Below, piece after piece: positions 6,626 to 11,578 of a DNA stretch of 11,578 bases. Position numbers and translations under genes: made by a program. The notes under the pieces were generated by a model. That model saw only the letters and a program-made list of their open reading frames with translations. It was not told where the DNA came from and ran no database searches. The DNA is taken from NCBI GenBank assembly GCA_005879815.1, contig VBKA01000022.1, forward strand, positions 4,987-16,564, read 5' to 3'. The DNA comes from Chloroflexota bacterium. Its GTDB lineage: Bacteria; Chloroflexota; Limnocylindria; QHBO01. The number at the start of each line of letters is the position of its first letter. Within the stretch, counting starts at the first letter, position 1.

Positions 6626-7216
6626 TCAGCGGGCGCGTCCGCCCGTCAGCTCGCGCTCCCGCTCCGGCTCGCCCGATTTGCCCTCTTCGGTCTCCAGCAG
6701 GTCATCGAAGAGCGCTCGGTAGTGCACCATCGCCTGCCGCAGGTCTTCGGTCTCGACGCCGCCGCTGGCGTGACGTTTCGCGATCAGGTGGGCGGCCCGG
6801 TACTCCTCGACCACGTGCGGATGATCGACAGAGACATCAGCGGTTCGCTGGTCGAAATCCCCCATCGGGTAGCCCCGCTCGCCCATCACGTCCTGGACCA
6901 GCGTGTCGGCCTCCGCGATGGCTGCCGACGGGTCGTCCACGAACTCGGCCTGCGTCTCTCGCCATTTCGCGAGGTATCGGTCCCGCTGGCCTGCCGAGAG
7001 CGGCTTGATCTCGTACTGCTTGACGCGTTCCTCGCGCGCCTCGAGCTCGCGCTCCGCCTCCCGCTTGTCGCCGGTCGACTCCAGCGTTCGCTGGTATTCA
7101 GGCCCGTATCGCTGGGTCAAATGCTCGGTCCGATTGCGCTGAGTCATCATCCACGCCACCGCGCCAACCACGACGATCGCCACCAGCACGATGAGCGCGA
7201 TCTGCCAGAGCTCCAT
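6626..7216 (-). CDS. Conserved one-TM protein of unknown function
   Basis: 196 aa. An N-terminal membrane helix (residues ~5-24, IALIVLVAIVVVGAVAWMM) is followed by a charged soluble domain with a probable coiled or helical stretch (~50-70, KREAERELEAREERV). A conserved-looking core comes next: QRYGPEYQRTL (35-45), RDRYLAKWRETQAEFVDDP (78-96), RGYPMGDF (114-121), VDHPHVVEEYRAAH (130-143) and EDLRQAMVHYRALFDDLL (157-174). I recall uncharacterised bacterial proteins with the same RYGPEY and VDHPxVVxxYR blocks, but no function. I chose ATG 7216 because a GAGGAG Shine-Dalgarno sits 6 nt before it. An ATG two codons earlier (7222) abuts that site. It lies downstream of the DUF4395 gene on the same strand with 108 nt between them, so co-transcription is possible but not shown. 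It converges on hutI with a 4-nt gap. Confidence 0.8.
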   Translation of the reverse strand: MELWQIALIVLVAIVVVGAVAWMMTQRNRTEHLTQRYGPEYQRTLESTGDKREAERELEAREERVKQYEIKPLSAGQRDRYLAKWRETQAEFVDDPSAAIAEADTLVQDVMGERGYPMGDFDQRTADVSVDHPHVVEEYRAAHLIAKRHASGGVETEDLRQAMVHYRALFDDLLETEEGKSGEPERERELTGGRAR

Positions 7217-7222
7217 GTCCAT

Positions 7223-7228
7223 CTCCTC
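7223..7228 (-). promoter_or_regulatory. Shine-Dalgarno site (GAGGAG) deciding between two adjacent ATG codons
   Basis: GAGGAG directly touches the first ATG (7222) but is 6 nt from the second (7216), which is the better initiation spacing. The start choice changes the protein by only two residues. Confidence 0.6.
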
Positions 7229-7330
7229 ACCAGCTGTCTCGCCGGTGGGAGTTGCAGGACGCGTGCCGTTCGAGCCCGCTCAGGCAAGTTAAGCCCCAGG
7301 GCCGCAGCACGCAGGCCCGCGGGCGCGAGG

Positions 7331-7885
7331 TCAGCGGTGCTCGAGAGGGTCCACCATGATCAGGGCTTCGCGCCGGATCCCGCGGCCCACGAGCCGCGCG
7401 AACAGGTCAGGCACGAACCAGCGCAGGAAGAAGAGCCGGCAGCCAAGGCAGAAGCCGGTACCCGCCAGGAGCGCCTGCAGCCCGATAACGGCCAGCACCG
7501 GGGTCCAGCCCCACGGCCGAAGACCGGCCGCCAGCAGCGCCGTGGCGATCCCCAGGAAGATGGCTCCGAGTGCCTGGGCGAAGCGAGGCGGCATTTCGTG
7601 CTCGAGCTCGGATGGACCGATGGCCAACGCACGACGGATCAGTGGCCACGGACGGGAAAAGACAAACCAGCGGGTACCCAGTCCGGCGGATAGGGCAAGG
7701 AATCCGCCGACGAAGGTGACGATCGGCCAGGCATTGAGGACCAGCCCCAGCAGCAGGACGAGCGCCGAGCTGGCCGCCCCAAACCGTTGGCCCCGCGGGT
7801 CGATCCAGCGTCCTGAGACGGGTCGGATCTCGACGGGCGTGGCGGCGGGGATGGTGATTGGTCGAGTGGTGCGAACGAGAAACAC
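7331..7885 (-). CDS. DUF4395 family membrane protein
   Basis: 184 aa. The family signature is visible: DPRGQRFGA (29-37) at the domain start, about four hydrophobic helices (~38-68, 104-121, 127-143 and a shorter one near 150), the loop SELEHEMPPRFAQALG (92-107), and FCLGCRLFFL (145-154) with a C146-x-x-C149 pair at the end of the last helix pair. Function is unknown for the family; the membrane-embedded CxxC suggests a redox or metal role, but that is inference. A ~28-residue N-terminal extension precedes the domain. The start is GTG at 7885, supported by GAGGAG 6 nt upstream and by the absence of a better in-frame codon. The next gene on the strand, 108 nt further on, is the one-TM protein. 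It is divergent from the oxidoreductase across 334 nt. Confidence 0.85.
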   Translation of the reverse strand: MFLVRTTRPITIPAATPVEIRPVSGRWIDPRGQRFGAASSALVLLLGLVLNAWPIVTFVGGFLALSAGLGTRWFVFSRPWPLIRRALAIGPSELEHEMPPRFAQALGAIFLGIATALLAAGLRPWGWTPVLAVIGLQALLAGTGFCLGCRLFFLRWFVPDLFARLVGRGIRREALIMVDPLEHR

Positions 7886-7891
7886 GGGAGT

Positions 7892-7897
7892 CTCCTC
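7892..7897 (-). promoter_or_regulatory. Shine-Dalgarno site (GAGGAG) for the GTG-started DUF4395 gene
   Basis: GAGGAG followed by the 6-nt spacer ACTCCC precedes the GTG ending at 7885. It supports this non-ATG start. Confidence 0.65.
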
Positions 7898-7997
7898 GAG
7901 GCGAGCGCGCGGACGCGCGGGAAGAATCGCGAGTCGAGCGGGGGCGCCGAAGTCCGTCTGGGACCGATGGCCGCGCTGGCGCGCGGCAGCCGACAGC

Positions 7998-8018
7998 TAC
8001 GCGGCTCCCCGCCGCGTA
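7998..8018. other. Perfect 8-bp hairpin with 5-nt loop
   Basis: TACGCGGC, loop TCCCC, GCCGCGTA. No T run follows on either strand within a few bases, which argues against an intrinsic terminator. It lies about 110 nt upstream of the DUF4395 start and 200 nt upstream of the oxidoreductase start. Confidence 0.5.
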
Positions 8019-8115
8019 CAGATCGAGGGCTCGCCTTCGAGGCGGCAGAGGAGGTCGCCGGCGCTCGGGGAACGCCGGGGGTGCGCTGAAGCGATGATCA
8101 AGGACCTGCCGCGCA

Positions 8116-8148
8116 TGGTCTGCTGAGAATAGCCGGGCCTGCAGACCA
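8116..8148. repeat. Inverted repeat TGGTCTGC-N17-GCAGACCA
   Basis: Two perfect 8-base arms (8116-8123 and 8141-8148) are separated by 17 nt, so arm centres are 25 nt apart. It ends 71 nt before the oxidoreductase start and sits upstream of its candidate -10 box. This is compatible with a dimeric regulator site or an RNA stem. It could be chance. Confidence 0.4.
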
Positions 8149-8207
8149 GCACAAGCGTCGGCTCCAGGCCTCGGTCCCCGGCGCGGAGACGGGCGGGGCC
8201 GCGCCCG

Positions 8208-8213
8208 TATCAT
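8208..8213 (+). promoter_or_regulatory. Candidate -10 box (TATCAT) for the oxidoreductase-MFS operon
   Basis: TATCAT differs from TATAAT at one position and ends 6 nt before the GTG at 8220. A start site 7 nt downstream would fall on the G of the GTG, so the message would be leaderless. No -35 of quality was found. Confidence 0.55.
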
Positions 8214-8219
8214 GCCCGG

Positions 8220-9599
8220 GTGACAGACCACTACGACATCGCCATTGTTGGGGCCGGGGCCGCCGGCGAGGCGGCGGCCCACCTGGCCGGGAGCCGAGGC
8301 GCGAGGGTCGCCATCATCGAGCGAGACCTGTTCGGCGGCGGGTGCCCGTACTGGCAGTGCATGCCGTCGAAGGCGCTGCTGCACGCCGCCGCCGTTCACC
8401 ATCGAGGTGGTGACTTCCCGTGGCCAAAGGCCAGCGACTTCCGCGACTGGATGATCAACCGCGAGAAGATCGACTACCCCGACGATTCGAGCCACGTCCG
8501 CGAGCTGAAGGCGGCGGGCGCCGTACCCATCCGCGGCTCTGCGCGCTTCATCGGACCCGGACAGCTGGAGGTGGCGCCGGCAAAGCCGGGCCCGGATGGG
8601 ATTCAGGGCCTCGAGGCGGATCATGTGATCGTGGCGGTCGGCTCCTTCTCGAAAGTCCCGGCTCTTCCCGGGCTGGACGGCATCGAGTTCTGGACGAACA
8701 AGCGGGGGACCGCGACGCGCGAGCTGCCGGACGGGATGGTGGTGCTGGGCGGCGGACCCTCCGGAGTCGAGCTGGCCCAGGTCTACGCCCGGTACGGGGT
8801 GCCAGTCACCATCGTGCATCCGCGAGACAGGGTGCACGACCGCGAGCACCCGCGCAGCTCCGACTACCTTGGGCGCGGGCTGAAGCGCGATGGCGTCACC
8901 CTGCGCCTCGGCATTCGTGCCGTGGGCGTGCGGGCAAAGGCGGGGACCAACGGGCGCCATGTCGTGGACCTCTCGGACGAGAGCACCGCGGAGGGCGAGG
9001 CGATCCTGCTCACCATCGGGCGCGAGATACCACTGGACGACCTGAACCTGGGTGCCATCGGGGTCGAGGTGAAGGATGGACGCGTACGATCCGACGACTA
9101 CCTGCGGATCGCGCCGAACGTGTACGTGGTCGGCGATGTGGCGGGGCCGGAGCTCCATACCCACACAGCGCACTACCAGGGCGAGATGGCGGTGATGATC
9201 GCCCTGGGCGACGGCAGCAAGCCCGACCTGCACGCCATCCCACGGGCGACCTACACCGACCCGGAGACCGCCTCGGTGGGGCTGATGGTCGACCAGGCCA
9301 AGGAGAAGGGCATCGACGCCGTTGAATTCACGCAGGACCTCGGCACGTCCGCCAAGGGCTACGTCGCCCAGGCGGAGGGACACATCACCATCGTCGTCGA
9401 TCGCGCCAACCACACCCTGGTGGGCGCTTTCATGGCTGGGCCTGCAGTGAGCGAGGCGATCCACGAGGCCGTCCTCGCGGTGAAGGCCGGCATCCGCATC
9501 GAGGTGCTCGCGGACACCATCCACGCCTTCCCGACGGCGTCTCGCGTCTTCGGCACCGCCTGCATCGAGGCAGCCCGCTCGCTCGCCAAGCCTTCCTAG
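8220..9599 (+). CDS. FAD/NAD(P)-dependent pyridine nucleotide-disulfide oxidoreductase, class I
   Basis: 459 aa, the usual length for the dihydrolipoamide dehydrogenase/mercuric reductase family. FAD-binding GAGAAG is at 11-16 with E34 closing the second strand. The redox pair C42-x4-C47 sits in GGGCPYWQCMPSKALL (39-54). The second nucleotide fold is GGGPSGVELA (177-186), and VYVVGDVAG (301-309) contacts FAD. The dimerisation domain runs from ~340. H200 with R202 and R204 follow the strand where NADH enzymes usually have a Glu, which may favour NADPH. The C-terminal motif is HAFPTASR (435-442) instead of HxHPTxxE, so the usual His/Glu base pair is Phe437/Arg442. It is therefore probably not a true dihydrolipoamide dehydrogenase; its disulfide or other acceptor is unknown. 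There is no N-terminal metal-binding domain as in many MerA proteins. The GTG start is supported by the N-terminal FAD fold and the -10 box. It is the first gene of an operon with the MFS gene 6 nt downstream. Confidence 0.88.
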   Translation: MTDHYDIAIVGAGAAGEAAAHLAGSRGARVAIIERDLFGGGCPYWQCMPSKALLHAAAVHHRGGDFPWPKASDFRDWMINREKIDYPDDSSHVRELKAAGAVPIRGSARFIGPGQLEVAPAKPGPDGIQGLEADHVIVAVGSFSKVPALPGLDGIEFWTNKRGTATRELPDGMVVLGGGPSGVELAQVYARYGVPVTIVHPRDRVHDREHPRSSDYLGRGLKRDGVTLRLGIRAVGVRAKAGTNGRHVVDLSDESTAEGEAILLTIGREIPLDDLNLGAIGVEVKDGRVRSDDYLRIAPNVYVVGDVAGPELHTHTAHYQGEMAVMIALGDGSKPDLHAIPRATYTDPETASVGLMVDQAKEKGIDAVEFTQDLGTSAKGYVAQAEGHITIVVDRANHTLVGAFMAGPAVSEAIHEAVLAVKAGIRIEVLADTIHAFPTASRVFGTACIEAARSLAKPS

Positions 9600-9605
9600 G
9601 CGCCG

Positions 9606-10856
9606 ATGGCCGCCATCAGCCCCGGATCCACGCAGGGCAGGGGCTCTCGCGCTGCCGCGCTTCGCCTGGTCGTCCTGTTCGGCGTCGTCAGCCTCTTCGC
9701 CGACGTGGTCTACGAGGGCGGCCGTTCGATCACCGGTCCCTACCTCGCCCTGCTGGGCGCGAGTGGAGCGGCGGTCGGCATCGTGGCGGGCGGAGGCGAG
9801 CTGCTCGGATACTCCCTGAGGCTGGTATCCGGCCGGCTGGCGGACGCCACGCGGCTCTACTGGCCGATCACCATTGCGGGATACGTGGTGCAGATGCTGG
9901 CGGTGCCCGCCCTGGCCCTGGTTGGCAGCTGGCCGGCGGCCGCCGCCCTGATCATCCTCGAGCGGGTCGGCAAGGCGATGCGCAACCCGCCCCGCGACGC
10001 GATGCTGGCCGGCGCCTCGACCGAGATCGGCCGCGGCTGGGCCTTCGGGGTGCACGAGGCGCTCGACCAGGTCGGGGCGCTGGTTGGCCCGCTGCTGGCT
10101 GCTGCGATCCTGGCGCTGCAGGGGAGCTTCGCGCTCGCCTTTGCGATCCTGGCCATCCCTGCCGTGATAACCCTCGCAACCCTGGCCGTTGCCCGGATCA
10201 CCTATCCGGACCCGGGTGGCGTCTCAGCCCGCAAAGCGGACGTCCGCACGGAAGGCCTGTCCAGCACCTTCTGGCTCTACATCGCTGCCGCTGGGCTGGT
10301 CGGGGCGGGGTTCTCCGACTTCTCGCTGATGGCCTTCCACTTTGAGAAGGCGGGCACATTGGGCGACCTCGTTCGACTCTTCGCCCTGCCGCCCCATTGG
10401 CAGAATGCGCTGCCGGCGATCTTCTACGCCGTGGCCATGGGCACCAGCGGGCTCGGCTCGCTGCTCTTCGGACGGCTCTTCGACCGGAGCGGCATCGTGG
10501 TGCTGGTTCCTCTTACGGCTGTCACCGCGCTCTTTGCGCCCCTCGCCTTCCTCGGGAACGGCACCACCGCATTCCTTGGCACGATCCTGTGGGGAGTGGG
10601 CCTGGGTGTCCACGAATCGGTGATGCAGGCCGCTGTCGCCCAGGTCGTCCCGGCAGGCCGGCTTGCTTCCGCCTATGGGCTCTTCAACCTGGGATTCGGC
10701 GTCGCCTGGTTCGCGGGATCGGCGGTGATGGGAGCCCTGTACGACCTTTCCATCCCTGCCCTGGTCGTCTTCTCGATGATCGCCGAGCTGGCCGCGATTC
10801 CGCTTTTCCTGCGCCTGCGCCGACATCCTGCCCTGCGCGGATCGCCGGCAGCCTGA
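9606..10856 (+). CDS. MFS transporter (substrate unknown)
   Basis: 416 aa, with about twelve hydrophobic helices in two halves joined by a polar loop near 200-220 (PDPGGVSARKADVRTEG). SLFADVVYEGGRS (29-41) in helix 1, LRLVSGRLADATR (71-83) as the loop 2-3 'motif A', ERVGKAMRNPPRDAML (119-134), and a second-half counterpart FGRLFDRSG (288-296) place it in the major facilitator superfamily. It is an inner-membrane secondary transporter, probably an exporter. The FADVVYEGGRS signature marks a subfamily I have seen in many bacteria but whose substrate I do not know. The start is ATG, 6 nt after the oxidoreductase stop, with no strong Shine-Dalgarno, so translation probably depends on read-on from the upstream gene. 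Operon membership suggests a functional tie with the flavoenzyme, such as detoxifying and exporting one compound; that is inference. A 46-nt gap separates it from moaA. Confidence 0.88.
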   Translation: MAAISPGSTQGRGSRAAALRLVVLFGVVSLFADVVYEGGRSITGPYLALLGASGAAVGIVAGGGELLGYSLRLVSGRLADATRLYWPITIAGYVVQMLAVPALALVGSWPAAAALIILERVGKAMRNPPRDAMLAGASTEIGRGWAFGVHEALDQVGALVGPLLAAAILALQGSFALAFAILAIPAVITLATLAVARITYPDPGGVSARKADVRTEGLSSTFWLYIAAAGLVGAGFSDFSLMAFHFEKAGTLGDLVRLFALPPHWQNALPAIFYAVAMGTSGLGSLLFGRLFDRSGIVVLVPLTAVTALFAPLAFLGNGTTAFLGTILWGVGLGVHESVMQAAVAQVVPAGRLASAYGLFNLGFGVAWFAGSAVMGALYDLSIPALVVFSMIAELAAIPLFLRLRRHPALRGSPAA

Positions 10857-10886
10857 CTCGAGTGCGCCGAAGCCACGCCGCGCGCG

Positions 10887-10892
10887 TACCAT
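10887..10892 (+). promoter_or_regulatory. Candidate -10 box (TACCAT) for moaA
   Basis: TACCAT ends 10 nt before the ATG at 10903. It overlaps an in-frame upstream ATG at 10891, which argues for using 10903. The pattern matches the other leaderless candidates in the window, although read-through from the MFS gene is also possible. Confidence 0.4.
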
Positions 10893-10902
10893 GGCCCCTC
10901 CC

Positions 10903-11578
10903 ATGATCCAGTCACCCGGCGCGCCCACCCCCGGCCTGACCACGGACACCCGTGGGCGGCCGCTGCGCGACCTGCGGATCTCCGTCACGGACCGATGCAA
11001 CTTCCGCTGCGTGTACTGCATGCCGCGCGAAACCTTCGGCCCGGACCACGCCTTCCTGCCGCGGGACGAGATCCTCTCCTTCGACGAGATCGCTCGCCTG
11101 GTCCGAGTCTTCACCCGTCTGGGCGTCACGAAGGTTCGCCTGACCGGCGGTGAGCCGCTCGTCCGCCGAGATCTCGAAACGCTGGTCGGCATGCTCCGGG
11201 CCGATCCGGCGATCGCGGATCTCACCCTCACAACCAACGGCTCGCTGCTGGCGGCCCGCGCGCCCGCGCTCGCGAGCGCGGGCCTCAACCGGGTGACCAT
11301 CTCCCTCGACGCGCTGGACGACCCGACCTTCGGGCGCATGAACGACGCGCGCTTCCCGGTGGCGAGGGTGATGGAAGGCATCCAGGCCGCGGAGGAGGCG
11401 GGCCTGGGACCCATCAAGGTCAACATGGTCGTGAAGCGTGGCTGGAACGAGTCGGCGGTGCTGCCCATGGCTCGTCACTTCCGCTGGTCCGGCCGCTCGG
11501 TGCGTTTCATCGAGTACATGGACGTCGGCCATTCCAACGGATGGCGGCTCGACGACGTGGTGCCGGCTTCGGAGATCC
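10903..11578 (+). CDS. moaA: GTP 3',8-cyclase MoaA (molybdenum cofactor), truncated by window edge
   Basis: 225 codons are visible of a protein normally about 330 aa. MoaA is a radical S-adenosylmethionine enzyme that rearranges GTP to 3',8-cyclo-7,8-dihydro-GTP, the first step of molybdopterin synthesis, in the cytosol. The N-terminal radical SAM cluster motif is C32-x3-C36-x2-C39 (RCNFRCVYCMP). LRISVTDRC just before it, LTGGEPLVRRDL (80-91), LTTNG, VTISLDAL, VNMVVKRG and RFIEYMDVG are all typical MoaA blocks. The second, C-terminal Fe-S cluster motif that binds GTP lies beyond the window and cannot be checked. The start is ATG 10903; an in-frame ATG at 10891 adds four residues (MAPP) and would destroy the candidate -10 box. 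No Moco riboswitch fits in the 46-nt leader gap. Its presence implies the cell makes molybdoenzymes. Confidence 0.93.
   Translation, partial: MIQSPGAPTPGLTTDTRGRPLRDLRISVTDRCNFRCVYCMPRETFGPDHAFLPRDEILSFDEIARLVRVFTRLGVTKVRLTGGEPLVRRDLETLVGMLRADPAIADLTLTTNGSLLAARAPALASAGLNRVTISLDALDDPTFGRMNDARFPVARVMEGIQAAEEAGLGPIKVNMVVKRGWNESAVLPMARHFRWSGRSVRFIEYMDVGHSNGWRLDDVVPASEI

Larger units (their letters stand above)
7886..8219. other. 334-bp divergent intergenic region, hairpin-rich, no credible gene
   Basis: Open frames here are arginine/proline-rich shadows with no family resemblance. I find no tRNA T-loop, and no RNase P, tmRNA or SRP signature. What stands out is a run of perfect short stems: 7906-7919 (5 bp), 7970-7987 (6 bp), 7998-8018 (8 bp), 8032-8044 (5 bp), 8058-8078 (6 bp), and a wider inverted repeat at 8116-8148 (8 bp). 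None is followed by a T tract, so they are not simple intrinsic terminators. In G+C-rich DNA short stems arise often by chance; the two 8-bp ones are the least expected. The region must hold the promoters of the DUF4395 gene (leftward) and the oxidoreductase (rightward). It could also hold a structured RNA or operators. Confidence 0.5.

Noticed and set aside
7315..7324. Palindrome GCCCGCGGGC just past the DUF4395 stop
   Set aside because: It has no loop or T tract and such G/C palindromes are expected by chance here.
7407..10055. 882-aa open frame on the minus strand, antisense to the oxidoreductase and part of the MFS gene
   Set aside because: Composition is Arg/Pro/His/Gly-rich, no domain is recognisable, and it runs antisense to two firmly identified genes and across the DUF4395 gene in another frame. 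It is a product of high G+C codon use.
10857..10902. Molybdenum cofactor riboswitch upstream of moaA
   Set aside because: The 46-nt gap is too short for that riboswitch, and no matching structure is visible.
10224..11468. 414-aa minus-strand frame opposite the MFS and moaA genes
   Set aside because: It overlaps the radical SAM and MFS coding regions, is Ser/Arg-rich and has no family resemblance.
1..11578. A novel defence, mobile or biosynthetic system
   Set aside because: No nuclease, integrase, transposase, reverse transcriptase, toxin-antitoxin pair, CRISPR repeats or biosynthetic core enzyme was found. The genes look like ordinary chromosomal units with a few unusual members.

Overview
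The window is G+C-rich (roughly two thirds or more by eye), densely coded chromosomal DNA from a free-living bacterium. The best guess is Chloroflexota or a similar high-GC lineage. The guess rests on three things: a cyclase-like/STAND-ATPase/TPR protein starting with an SDIEGST motif, an ECF sigma factor paired with a one-TM anti-sigma-like protein, and several plus-strand genes that look leaderless. This is inference; no rRNA or other marker gene fixes the taxon. I see no rRNA, tRNA, CRISPR array, insertion sequence, integrase or phage gene.

Layout, left to right. (1) 2-175 (+): C-terminus of a membrane protein, probably an ABC-2 type permease. (2) 172-2838 (-): an 888-aa protein with a class III cyclase-like domain, a STAND/NB-ARC-like ATPase and C-terminal helical repeats. 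(3) 2917-3867 (+): an EamA/DMT-type transporter, divergent from gene 2. (4) 3982-5338 (-): an ECF sigma factor followed, with an 8-nt overlap, by a cysteine-free single-TM protein, probably its regulator. (5) 5404-6621 (+): imidazolonepropionase (hutI), divergent from the sigma operon, with no other hut gene in view. (6) 6626-7885 (-): a DUF4395 membrane protein and a conserved one-TM protein of unknown function. (7) 7886-8219: a 334-base stretch with no credible gene but several hairpins. (8) 8220-10856 (+): a two-gene operon of a flavin disulfide-type oxidoreductase and an MFS transporter. (9) 10903 to the window edge (+): the N-terminal two thirds of the molybdenum cofactor enzyme MoaA.

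The neighbourhood is a patchwork of short one- or two-gene transcription units, mostly divergent or convergent. Two themes link them. First, the four plus-strand genes that start a unit (EamA, hutI, oxidoreductase, moaA) each carry a TANNNT hexamer 6-10 nt before the start codon, as expected of leaderless mRNAs. Three minus-strand genes instead have good Shine-Dalgarno sequences. Second, convergent neighbours are packed very tightly: genes 1 and 2 share a CTAG tetramer as both stop codons, and hutI ends 4 nt from its convergent neighbour.

I do not see a clear new multi-gene system such as defence, conjugation or a biosynthetic cluster. The best leads are the cyclase-like domain with two substituted catalytic positions inside a STAND protein that has no recognisable output domain, the oxidoreductase that keeps its redox cysteines but lacks the usual C-terminal His/Glu pair, the hairpin-rich region before it, and the leaderless-promoter pattern.
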